The notes: generated by a model not told the origin, from the letters alone. A stretch of 6,652 nucleotides of DNA from Caulobacteraceae bacterium (GCA_947501315.1 CANMXH010000127.1:1-6652); one strand, 5' to 3'. Counted from the stretch's first letter, positions 1 to 6,649 are shown. Translations and numbers: made by a program.

Positions 1-1
1 C

Positions 2-646
2 TTCGGACGCGTCGGTATCGACCTCCTGGCCGGTCCGACGGAGACCCTGGTCATTGCCGACGACACGGTAGATGGCGAACTGTGTGCCGCAGACCTGCTG
101 GGCCAGGCCGAGCATGGGCCGAACAGCCCAGCTATCCTCTTGACCACGTCCGAAAAGCTGGCGCGGGAAACGCTCGTCGCCATCGAACGCCAACTGGAAT
201 GGCTGCCGACCGCGCCCATCGCCTCGGTCGCCTGGCGCGACTATGGTCAGGTCATCCTGGCCGATAGTGACGCCGAAATGGTCGAGATCGCCGACCGCAT
301 CGCATCCGAGCACGTCCAGGTCATGACCCGCGACCCGGACTACTTCCTTGCCAACATGACCAACTACGGTGCCCTGTTCCTGGGCCACCTGACCAACGTC
401 AGCTATGGCGACAAGGTGATTGGGACCAATCACACCCTCCCGACGATGCGCTCGGCGCGCTATACGGGAGGCCTTTGGGTCGGCAAGTTCATGAAGACAT
501 GTACCTACCAGAAGATACTGACACCGGCGGCCAGCGTGATGGTGGGCGAGTATTGCTCGCGCCTGTGCGCCATTGAGGGCTTCGCCGGACACCAGGAACA
601 GGCTGATATCCGGGTTCGTCGGTATGGCCAGAAAGACGCTGCCTGA
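2..646 (+). CDS. Histidinol-dehydrogenase-family enzyme, HpsN-like (3' part only)
   Basis: This is the C-terminal 214 residues of a zinc- and NAD-dependent alcohol dehydrogenase of the HisD fold; the reading frame is open from base 2 and the start lies upstream. Family members are about 430 residues, so roughly half is missing because of the window edge. The HisD active-site set is visible: GQAEHGPNSP (zinc-ligand equivalents Q35 and H38 of the visible part), ASEH (catalytic Glu/His pair E103-H104), YGDKVIGTNHTLPT (ligand Asp D137) and EGFAGH (ligand His H197). The segment RYTGGLWVGKFMKTCTYQ is characteristic of the sulfopropanediol 3-dehydrogenase (HpsN)-like branch, not of histidine biosynthesis HisD. 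HisD-fold enzymes oxidise a primary alcohol through the aldehyde to a carboxylate, and HpsN does this on 2,3-dihydroxypropane-1-sulfonate. No other his genes are nearby, and the next gene is a LacI regulator 2 bases downstream, which favours a catabolic role. The true substrate is unknown and need not be a sulfonate. The fold call is firm; the subfamily call is fairly firm. Confidence 0.9.
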   Translation, partial: FGRVGIDLLAGPTETLVIADDTVDGELCAADLLGQAEHGPNSPAILLTTSEKLARETLVAIERQLEWLPTAPIASVAWRDYGQVILADSDAEMVEIADRIASEHVQVMTRDPDYFLANMTNYGALFLGHLTNVSYGDKVIGTNHTLPTMRSARYTGGLWVGKFMKTCTYQKILTPAASVMVGEYCSRLCAIEGFAGHQEQADIRVRRYGQKDAA

Positions 647-648
647 AC

Positions 649-1686
649 ATGGCTCCCAAGGATCCCGACCGCCGATCAGGGCGCGCGACCAGCTATGACG
701 TGGCAAAGCTCGCGGGTGTGTCCCAGTCGGCGGTAAGTCGCGCCTTTTCGCCCGGCGGCAGCGTCGCGGTCGAAACCCGCGAGCGCATCCTGGAGGCGGC
801 GCGCGCCCTTGGCTATCGTCCCAACGCCATTGCCCGGGGGTTGATTACGCGGCGCTCCAACCTCGTTGGCCTGATCCTGCCGGCCATGGCCAGTCTTTAC
901 TATCCAGAGATCATGGTGGAGATCACCGCCGAGGTTGCCCGGCGTGGCGCTCGCGTCCTGCTGATCACCGTCGATAACGCCGCGGAGATCGGCGCGGCGC
1001 TGGAGGGGTTGGAGAGTTTCCAGGTAGACGGCGTGATTGCCGCTACCGCCATGACTGCAGAACAGCTCGAGGACTTCGACCTGCACCGTACTCCGGTGAT
1101 CTTCTACAACCGCGCGCCCCCACACCATGCGGGCAACTCCGTAGCGGTCGATCATGCTGACGGGGAAGGGCGGCTGGTCGATCGGCTTTGGCAGGCCGGG
1201 CATCGCCGCTTCGCCATGATCACCGGCCCCGATGAGTCCGAAGTGGCCCAGCAGCGAGCGGCAGGCGCCCGCGCCACTTTGGAGCGTCTTGGCGGCTGCA
1301 TCACGGCAGTAACGCCGGGCGACTATCGCTACGAAAGCGGCATAGAGGCGTTCGGCCGGTTGTGGATGGGAAGCGAGCGTTTCGACGTTGTCCTTTGCGC
1401 TAATGACGCCATGGCCCTGGGTGCCATGGATGCGGCCCGTCTCAAGCACGGCTTGCGCATTCCGGAGGACGTGTCGGTAGCCGGGTTCGACGGGTTCAAC
1501 GCCGGCCGCTGGCTGGCCTATCAGTTGACCACGGTGCGCCAGCCCATCGGAGCCCTTGCAGCGGCGGCCGTCGAGATGCTGTTCGCGCGGATAGAGGACC
1601 CGGATATGGCCCCGGAGCGCCGCCTCTTCAGCGGCGAGATCGTGCCAGGCCGCTCCGCTCGACTGGCGCCCAGCGGGGGCGGATGA
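649..1686 (+). CDS. LacI-family transcriptional regulator
   Basis: This encodes a 345-residue cytoplasmic DNA-binding repressor of usual LacI/GalR length. The N-terminal helix-turn-helix covers about residues 15-34 (SYDVAKLAGVSQSAVSRAFS). By alignment with LacI, the base-reading positions 17, 18 and 22 are Q26, S27 and R31 here. The hinge helix is YRPNAIARGL (56-65), ending in the leucine that normally inserts into the operator minor groove. The rest is a periplasmic-binding-protein-like ligand domain, with the typical signatures VGLILPAMASLYYPEI, VDGVIAA, CANDAMALGAMDA, VSVAGFDGFN and LTTVRQP near the end. The SRAF version of the recognition helix followed by a short PGGSV insert occurs in a LacI branch often found beside sugar-acid or hydroxy-acid catabolic genes. 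It starts 2 bases after the dehydrogenase stop and overlaps the hydrolase by ATGA, so it is transcribed with the genes it probably controls, which implies autoregulation. The effector cannot be predicted, and no operator is visible in the window. Confidence 0.96.
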   Translation: MAPKDPDRRSGRATSYDVAKLAGVSQSAVSRAFSPGGSVAVETRERILEAARALGYRPNAIARGLITRRSNLVGLILPAMASLYYPEIMVEITAEVARRGARVLLITVDNAAEIGAALEGLESFQVDGVIAATAMTAEQLEDFDLHRTPVIFYNRAPPHHAGNSVAVDHADGEGRLVDRLWQAGHRRFAMITGPDESEVAQQRAAGARATLERLGGCITAVTPGDYRYESGIEAFGRLWMGSERFDVVLCANDAMALGAMDAARLKHGLRIPEDVSVAGFDGFNAGRWLAYQLTTVRQPIGALAAAAVEMLFARIEDPDMAPERRLFSGEIVPGRSARLAPSGGG

Positions 1687-2381
1687 TCCCGGTCGTCCTC
1701 GCCCCTGGCCTGCTTTGCGATAACCGGTTGTGGTCGAAGGTGCAGCCGCTGCTGACAGGCGAGATCGTGACCGTCAATTTCGCCAAGGACGCTTCGGTTG
1801 AGGTGATGGCTGAACGCATCCTGGCCGAGGGGCCGGAGCGCTTCGTGCTGGCAGGCTTCTCGATGGGCGGCATGGCTGCGATGACGGCGGCGGCCCGGGA
1901 GCCTGGCCGGGTCGTGGGTCTGGTCTTGATCGACACCCATGCGGAACCGGAGACGCCGGACCGTTCAGCCCGTCGCGCACGTCAAATCGAAACCGCAGAG
2001 GCCGGAGGGTTTGTCCGGTTGGTACGCGAGGAGTTGAAACCGAACTATTTCGCAGATCCAGAGGGGCACCCGGATGAGCGCCGGCTGGTCCTTGACATGG
2101 CCCTGGACGCGGGCGAACTGCAGTTTCGACGGCACGTCGAGGCCTTGATGGGGCGTCCCGATCCCGCGACGGCGCTGAAGGCGCTTAGCATGCCGGTCAC
2201 CGTCGTGACGGGGGAGCAGGATGCCATTGCCCCGGTCTCGGCCGCCCGTCATCTGGTCGAGCGGCTGAAGAACGGCCGCCTCGTACTGATCCCGGACTGC
2301 GGCCACATGGCACCGCTGGAGGCACCCGTTGTCGTGGCCGCCGAGATCGATCACCTGCGACGCCAGCCGGAGTTTACATGA
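1683..2381 (+). CDS. Alpha/beta-hydrolase fold protein
   Basis: This encodes a 232-residue, probably cytoplasmic serine hydrolase of the alpha/beta fold, with no signal peptide. The oxyanion-hole region is LAPGLLCDNRLW (6-17), the nucleophile elbow is GFSMGG with Ser60, the acidic residue is Asp180 in TGEQDAIAP, and the catalytic histidine is His208 in DCGHMAPLE. A complete Ser-Asp-His triad is therefore present. Residues about 88-165 form a short helical cap rich in charged residues. It is on the short side for the superfamily (usually 250-300) but not truncated. The reaction is probably hydrolysis of an ester, lactone or thioester; the sequence alone does not separate these, or C-C hydrolysis. 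The start overlaps the LacI stop (ATGA), and its own stop overlaps the next start in the same way, so translation is probably coupled. Its place in the operon suggests that it processes the substrate or an intermediate of the same pathway. Confidence 0.93.
   Translation: MIPVVLAPGLLCDNRLWSKVQPLLTGEIVTVNFAKDASVEVMAERILAEGPERFVLAGFSMGGMAAMTAAAREPGRVVGLVLIDTHAEPETPDRSARRARQIETAEAGGFVRLVREELKPNYFADPEGHPDERRLVLDMALDAGELQFRRHVEALMGRPDPATALKALSMPVTVVTGEQDAIAPVSAARHLVERLKNGRLVLIPDCGHMAPLEAPVVVAAEIDHLRRQPEFT
2369..2372 (+). promoter_or_regulatory. Ribosome binding site of the MetE-like gene
   Basis: GGAG lies 5 bases before the ATG at 2378, inside the last codons of the hydrolase gene. It supports the choice of this start and shows that the ATGA-overlapped gene has its own Shine-Dalgarno sequence as well as possible re-initiation after the hydrolase stop. 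Confidence 0.65.
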
Positions 2382-3532
2382 AGACCTCGACCGACCGTAT
2401 CCTGACCACTCATGTTGGAAGCCTGCCGCGCCCGGCGGCGGTCGCTGACGGATTGTTTGCGCGGGAGGGCGGGGACCCCGCCTTCCATGCGGAAGCCTTC
2501 CTGCGCCTTGTATCCGAAACTGTCGCGATGACGGTGGCCCGCCAGGTCGAGATCGGGCTGGATGTCGTTTCAGACGGCGAGATGAGCAAGATTTCCTACG
2601 CCACATATGTGAAGGACCGGCTCAGCGGCTTCGCTGGCGACAGCCCGCGTCGCGCGCCCCAGGACCTGGAGCAGTTCCCCGGCTTTCTGGCGCGACAGGC
2701 GTCCGGCGGCGGCACCCCGACCTATCGTCGCCCGATGTGCGTTGGTCCGGTTGCGGTCATGGACGACGGCCCCATGCACGCCGACATCGCCAACATGACC
2801 GCCGCGGTCGGAGCGGCCCGGCCGGTAGAAGCCTTCATGAATGCGGCCTCGCCTGGTGTGATTGCGCTGTTCCAGCCAAACGGACATTACCCAACACAGG
2901 ACGCCTATCTTGAGGCGCTGTCGGCGGCGATGAGGAGCGAATACGAGGCCATCATAGCAGCGGGCTTCATCCTCCAGATCGACAGCCCCGATCTGGGCGT
3001 CGGCCGGCACATGATGTTCAAGAATCTGCCCGAGGCTGACTATGTCAGGGCCTGCGAGGGCCATCTGGAGGCGCTGAACGCGGCCCTCACCGACATTCCC
3101 CGCGACCGCGTGCGGATGCATGTCTGCTGGGGCAACTACGAGGGGCCGCATCACTGCGACGCACCGTTCGATACAGTGTTCGGACTCGCCCGGCGGGCCA
3201 AGGTTGGCGCGATCCTGTTCGAGGCAGCCAATCCACGACACAGCCATGAATGGACCTGGTTCCGGGACAACCATCTGCCCGACGAGCTGATCATCATTCC
3301 CGGCGTGATCGACTCCACGACCAACTTCATCGAGCATCCGGAACTGGTCGCCCAGCGCATCGAACGTTTCGCTGGGCTGGTGGGTCGGGAGCGAGTGCTG
3401 GCGGGCGCGGACTGCGGTTTCGGCACCTTCGCCGGATTCGGACCGGTCGATCCCGATATTGCCTGGGCCAAACTCGGAGCCTTGGTGGAGGGGGCGGCCA
3501 TCGCCTCGGACAGACTGTGGAAACGCCAATGA
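2378..3532 (+). CDS. MetE catalytic-domain-like zinc protein (cobalamin-independent methionine synthase II / epoxyalkane:CoM transferase family)
   Basis: This encodes a 384-residue TIM-barrel protein matching only the C-terminal catalytic half of MetE, which is about 750 residues in full. The N-terminal motif TTHVGSLPRP (10-19) is the family hallmark. The zinc-ligand pattern of MetE (HxC, then Glu, then Cys) is conserved as H248 and C250 in RMHVCWGNY, E282 in LFEAANPRHSHEW and C346 in GADCGFG. IDSPDL (201-206) sits where MetE has its substrate-binding DEPAL motif, with Ser in place of Glu. The stretch RRPMCVGPVAV (117-127) looks like the stand-alone branch that includes 2-hydroxypropyl-CoM lyase. 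Enzymes of this fold activate a thiol on zinc and transfer a methyl or alkyl group to or from it. Alternatives are a folate-independent core-MetE/MesD-type methionine synthase, or a thiol-dependent demethylase or epoxide-opening enzyme. The surrounding catabolic operon favours the second kind, but that is inference. It is coupled by ATGA overlaps on both sides. The fold and metal site are near certain; the substrate is unknown. Confidence 0.9.
   Translation: MKTSTDRILTTHVGSLPRPAAVADGLFAREGGDPAFHAEAFLRLVSETVAMTVARQVEIGLDVVSDGEMSKISYATYVKDRLSGFAGDSPRRAPQDLEQFPGFLARQASGGGTPTYRRPMCVGPVAVMDDGPMHADIANMTAAVGAARPVEAFMNAASPGVIALFQPNGHYPTQDAYLEALSAAMRSEYEAIIAAGFILQIDSPDLGVGRHMMFKNLPEADYVRACEGHLEALNAALTDIPRDRVRMHVCWGNYEGPHHCDAPFDTVFGLARRAKVGAILFEAANPRHSHEWTWFRDNHLPDELIIIPGVIDSTTNFIEHPELVAQRIERFAGLVGRERVLAGADCGFGTFAGFGPVDPDIAWAKLGALVEGAAIASDRLWKRQ
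3519..3521 (+). promoter_or_regulatory. Ribosome binding site of the aldolase gene
   Basis: GGA (within GTGGAAA) lies 7 bases before the ATG at 3529. Together with the ATGA overlap, it supports this start over a frame extension that would run back to base 3250 inside the MetE-like gene. That extension gives an arginine-rich sequence unrelated to the aldolase family. Confidence 0.5.
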
Positions 3533-4290
3533 CCGTTGCGACGGACTTCAAGGCCCGGCTTTTGGCAGGCGAGCCTCTGCTGGGGACCTTCGTAAAGACC
3601 CCTCATCCCTCAGTAGTCGAGGTGTTGGCCCAGGCAGGGCTGGATTGCCTGTGCCTCGACGCGGAGCACGCACCGTTCGACCGCGTCGATCTGGATCGAG
3701 GCCTGCTGGCAGCTCGGGCAGGTGGGATCGCGGCCCTGGTGCGGGTCCCGTCAGGGGCGCCGCATGAAATTCTGAACGCGCTTGACCTCGGCGCGGCCGG
3801 GATCGTCGTGCCGCACGTCCGCTCAGCGGCAGAGGCTCAGGCCGCCGTTCTCGCGTGCCACTATGGCGCTGGCGGTCGGGGTTATGCCGGCGGAACGCGG
3901 GCCTCCGGCTATGTCAGTCCGCCGATCGGGGAACGGCTGGCGCAGACGCGAGCGCAAACCAGCGTCATTCTCCAGATCGAGGACGTCGAGGCGCTGGATC
4001 ACGTCGAAGCGATCGCCGCCGTGCCGGGCGTAGATGCGGTCTTCATCGGTCGAATTGATCTGACGGTGGCATTGGGCGAGACCGATCCCAAATCCGGTAA
4101 GGTCGTCGCGGCAGTCACAAGGATCATCGAGGCCTGTCGAGCTGCCGGGTGCACGTCAGGCCTGTTCACGCCTGACCTCAGCGAGGTGCCGATGTGGCGG
4201 GCGCAGGGGGCGAGTCTCTTCCTGCTGGGGGCCGACCACGCCTTTATCCGCGCGGGAGCCATCAAGCTGCGTGCCGACGCGGCCCTCTGA
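3529..4290 (+). CDS. HpcH/HpaI family class II (metal-dependent) aldolase
   Basis: This encodes a 253-residue cytoplasmic TIM-barrel aldolase of the usual family length. Members cleave 4-hydroxy-2-oxo acids, releasing pyruvate or a related 2-oxo acid plus an aldehyde, with a divalent metal. The family landmarks appear in order: GTFVKTPHPSVVEVLAQAGLD (19-39), DAEHAP with catalytic His47, LVRVP with substrate-binding Arg72, GAAGIVVPHVRSAAEA (88-103), GGRGYAGGTRASGY (115-128), and the metal ligands Glu151 in LQIED and Asp177 in FIGRIDL. The last motif has Arg-Ile where HpaI has Pro-Ser, which occurs in side branches of the family and suggests a substrate other than 4-hydroxy-2-oxoheptanedioate. 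The first codon overlaps the MetE-like stop (ATGA). The reading frame is open upstream to base 3250, but that part is not aldolase-like, so the start at 3529 is preferred. As the last gene of the operon, it probably performs the final carbon-carbon cleavage that feeds central metabolism. The exact substrate is not determinable. Confidence 0.95.
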   Translation: MTVATDFKARLLAGEPLLGTFVKTPHPSVVEVLAQAGLDCLCLDAEHAPFDRVDLDRGLLAARAGGIAALVRVPSGAPHEILNALDLGAAGIVVPHVRSAAEAQAAVLACHYGAGGRGYAGGTRASGYVSPPIGERLAQTRAQTSVILQIEDVEALDHVEAIAAVPGVDAVFIGRIDLTVALGETDPKSGKVVAAVTRIIEACRAAGCTSGLFTPDLSEVPMWRAQGASLFLLGADHAFIRAGAIKLRADAAL

Positions 4291-4316
4291 AGACATAGCT
4301 GGAACTTCAGGCTGGC

Positions 4317-4345
4317 AAGAAAAAAGGGGCGGCCGAAGCCGCCCC
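4317..4345 (-). terminator. Intrinsic terminator of the TonB-dependent receptor gene
   Basis: A perfect 8-base-pair GC-only stem (4326-4333 with 4338-4345) encloses a four-base loop. Read on the minus strand, the loop is TTCG closed by C-G, the extra-stable cUUCGg tetraloop. It is followed on that strand by six T residues (4325-4320), then CTT. It lies 30 bases past the receptor stop. On the plus strand the T tract is absent after the stem, so it should work mainly for the receptor transcript and only weakly, if at all, for the operon coming the other way. Confidence 0.9.
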
Positions 4346-4375
4346 AGGATGCTCACAGAGCAGAGTCCGAGTTGA

Positions 4376-6643
4376 TCAGTAGGCCGCGCTCAAGCGGATC
4401 CCGAACATGCGCGGCGCATCATAGCTCTGGTTCAAGCCGCGCGACCCGAAGGTGGCGCGGTTGAGGGTGACTTCGTCACCAATGTTATTGGCGAAGACGT
4501 CGAACCGGTAGCGCTCGCTAGCGTCGACCCAGCTGACCCGCAGGTCGATCTTGGCGAACGCCTCCTGCAGGTCGAGTGAAGTGTTGGTATCGGTCAGATA
4601 ATACTCGTCGGAGTACAGCACCGTCGCCTGGGGCGTGATGACGGACCCGTCGCCCATCGCGAAGTCGTAGCCGATCTGGCCCGTGAGCTTGATTTTGGGG
4701 CTGTAGGGCACGTCGTTACCGGAATAGTCGAGGAAGCCGGTGTAGTTGGCCGGGGCCGGGACGTTGCGGTAGTCGTCATACTGGGCCTCCATGACGGTGG
4801 CCGAGAAGGCGATGTTCAGATTGTCGATCGGCACCGCCTGAACCTCGACCTCCAGACCCTGGCTGTGCGCCTTGGCTGCGTTCAGGATTACAGATGTGGT
4901 CGTGGTGCCTGTAGGGGTAACGATCAGGAACTGGTTCTGGACCTGAAGGTCCGCATATTCGTTGCGATAGGCCGACAGGTTGACCTGCAGCCGGTCATCC
5001 CAGAAGCGGTTCTTGGAGCCGATCTCATAGGCGGTCACCGTCTCGGGCCCGAAGGCACTCGGCAGGGCCGGGTTGGTGAAGAAGCCGTTGTTGAATCCGC
5101 CCGAGCGGAAGCCGGTTGAGACCGTTGCATACAGCATCCGGGCGTCATCGAGATGGTACTCGGCGTTGGCGCGCCAGGTCGTCTCGCTGAAGGAGAAGTC
5201 GAACACCTGGCCGGTTGGGGTGACCGACGCCAGGCGCTGGGCACTGTCGGTCGTGGCCGTGGCGCGGCGAATCACCTTCTCGTCTTCGGTATGGCGCACG
5301 CCGCCTGTTACACGCAGGCGGTCCTGGATCAGCCAATAGGAAGCCTGACCGAAGACGGCGTTGGAGGTCGTTTCCGGCAAGCCGGCGGCGAAAGCGCAGC
5401 CTGCCGTGTTGCGCGCCAGCGTCGGACAGCTGGAGAAGAACGCGGCCGTTACATCCTCATTGAAGTAGAAATAGCCTGCGATCCAGTCCAGCGGGCCGTC
5501 GCCGTTGGAGGCCAACTGCAGCTCCTGGCTAAAGCTCTCAAGCATGTCTTCCTGGGCGTCGACGGACCCCAGCCGCTGCGAGAAGTCGTTGTCGGCGTTC
5601 CTGAACACCTCGAACTCGGTGTAGCCGGTGATCGAGCGGAACGTTACCGGCCCAAAATCGTAGGAAACATTGGCGCTCCAGGCATCCTGGGTCAGGTCCT
5701 GCTCCAGCTTGGTGTCGCCGCCGTAGAACAGGGGATCCGGGTCGATCGGGAGGCCTTCGACGAGCGGCCGGCCGGTGCGTGGCAGGTCGTAGCGCAGCAG
5801 AAAGGGCTGGCCGTTGATATCGAAGTTGCCGGTTGTCGGGTTCACAAAGATGCCGCCGACCCGATAGCCGAAAGCGGCGCCGCCTGTGCCCTGTTCGCTC
5901 CAGTGGCTGTAGCGCAGAACAGCTTCCAGCTGTGGCGTGGGCGCGAAACGGACGCCGACGCGGGCGTATGAGGTGTCGCGGTCGAAGATGTCGAGGTCGT
6001 CAGTGACCCCCTTCACATATCCGTCCATCGTCTCGCGCAGCGCCGCAATTCGGAACTGCAGCATTTCGCTGACGGGGACGTTGATGAAGCCTTCAAATGA
6101 CTTGCGGTCGAAGCTTCCCAGAGTGAGGCTGCCGCCCGCGTCGAAGTCGGACCCGGGCTCATTGGTGGCGATCGCGATATTGCCGCCGAAGGTATTGCGA
6201 CCATACAACGTTCCCTGGGGGCCGCGCTGGATTTCGACCCGCGCCACATCGACGAACGGCTCGTTCGCCTGCGACGCCCGACTGCGATAGACGTTGTCCT
6301 GGAAGAATCCGATCGTCGGATCACCCGATACGCTGACGTTCTCGGTGCGGACACCGCGGATTGCGGGTCGGGCGTCGGAGCCCGACTTGCCGAACGAAAA
6401 GCCCGGCGTCAGAACCTCGACCCGCGACAGGTCGCGGATGTCGTTATTCGAAAGGGTTTCGGATGTCAGGGCGGTTACCGCGATCGGCACGTCCTGAAGG
6501 TTCTCGGCCCTTCGTTGCGCCGTGACGACAATCTCGTCCAGGGCCGACACCTCCGGATCCGACGCCGTCTGGGCGGCCGCAGGCAGAGCCGCAAGGGCAA
6601 GGGCCCCAATTGAAACACCCGCAAGCCAGTACTTGATAGCCAT
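4376..6643 (-). CDS. TonB-dependent outer-membrane receptor
   Basis: This is a complete 755-residue outer-membrane active transporter. Residues 1-24 form a Sec signal peptide (a lysine at position 4, hydrophobic core, PAAA before the likely cut at A24/Q25). A TonB-box-like segment follows at about 36-42 (DEIVVTA). The plug domain spans roughly 47-162, with NLQDVPIAVTAL, a LSRVEVLTPGFSF-like stretch, AIRGV and the highly conserved RVEIQRGPQGTLYGRNTFGG near its end. The rest is the 22-strand beta barrel, with the usual late motifs TGFRSGGFN (510-518), YEIGSKNRFWDDRLQVNLSAY and FANNIGDE. It ends in an aromatic residue (Tyr755) in alternating RLSAAY, the Bam-recognised final strand. The only two cysteines, C406 and C416, lie in one probable extracellular loop. 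The family imports siderophores, vitamins, glycans or other organic substrates with energy from TonB-ExbBD. Convergence with a catabolic operon suggests an organic substrate, not iron. The start is supported by the signal peptide and an upstream GAG; the promoter is outside the window. Confidence 0.96.
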   Translation of the reverse strand: MAIKYWLAGVSIGALALAALPAAAQTASDPEVSALDEIVVTAQRRAENLQDVPIAVTALTSETLSNNDIRDLSRVEVLTPGFSFGKSGSDARPAIRGVRTENVSVSGDPTIGFFQDNVYRSRASQANEPFVDVARVEIQRGPQGTLYGRNTFGGNIAIATNEPGSDFDAGGSLTLGSFDRKSFEGFINVPVSEMLQFRIAALRETMDGYVKGVTDDLDIFDRDTSYARVGVRFAPTPQLEAVLRYSHWSEQGTGGAAFGYRVGGIFVNPTTGNFDINGQPFLLRYDLPRTGRPLVEGLPIDPDPLFYGGDTKLEQDLTQDAWSANVSYDFGPVTFRSITGYTEFEVFRNADNDFSQRLGSVDAQEDMLESFSQELQLASNGDGPLDWIAGYFYFNEDVTAAFFSSCPTLARNTAGCAFAAGLPETTSNAVFGQASYWLIQDRLRVTGGVRHTEDEKVIRRATATTDSAQRLASVTPTGQVFDFSFSETTWRANAEYHLDDARMLYATVSTGFRSGGFNNGFFTNPALPSAFGPETVTAYEIGSKNRFWDDRLQVNLSAYRNEYADLQVQNQFLIVTPTGTTTTSVILNAAKAHSQGLEVEVQAVPIDNLNIAFSATVMEAQYDDYRNVPAPANYTGFLDYSGNDVPYSPKIKLTGQIGYDFAMGDGSVITPQATVLYSDEYYLTDTNTSLDLQEAFAKIDLRVSWVDASERYRFDVFANNIGDEVTLNRATFGSRGLNQSYDAPRMFGIRLSAAY

Positions 6644-6649
6644 TTTTAG

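Noticed and set aside
2..646. Histidine biosynthesis hisD
   Set aside because: The HpsN-like sequence after NHTLPT, the absence of other his genes and the catabolic neighbours argue against it.
3250..3528. N-terminal extension of the aldolase frame
   Set aside because: It would add 93 arginine/glycine-rich residues unlike any aldolase and would overlap the MetE-like gene by nearly 300 bases. The ATG at 3529 has an RBS and the family-typical start.
2570..3529. Long open frame on the minus strand opposite the MetE-like gene (319 codons)
   Set aside because: The opposite strand encodes a protein with clear family motifs, and the minus-strand translation shows no recognisable domain. Such shadows are common in GC-rich DNA.
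2378..3532. Truncated or broken metE pseudogene
   Set aside because: The gene has its own RBS, an intact frame, a family-hallmark N-terminus and all zinc ligands, and fits the known length of stand-alone family members.
4287..4310. Inverted repeat CTGAAG/CTTCAG just after the aldolase stop, considered as a plus-strand terminator
   Set aside because: The stem is only six pairs with a 12-base loop and no following T tract, so it is easily due to chance.
5153..5971. Long open frame on the plus strand opposite the receptor gene (272 codons)
   Set aside because: It lies wholly antisense to the well-supported receptor barrel and has no recognisable motif or ribosome binding site; it is a GC-rich shadow.
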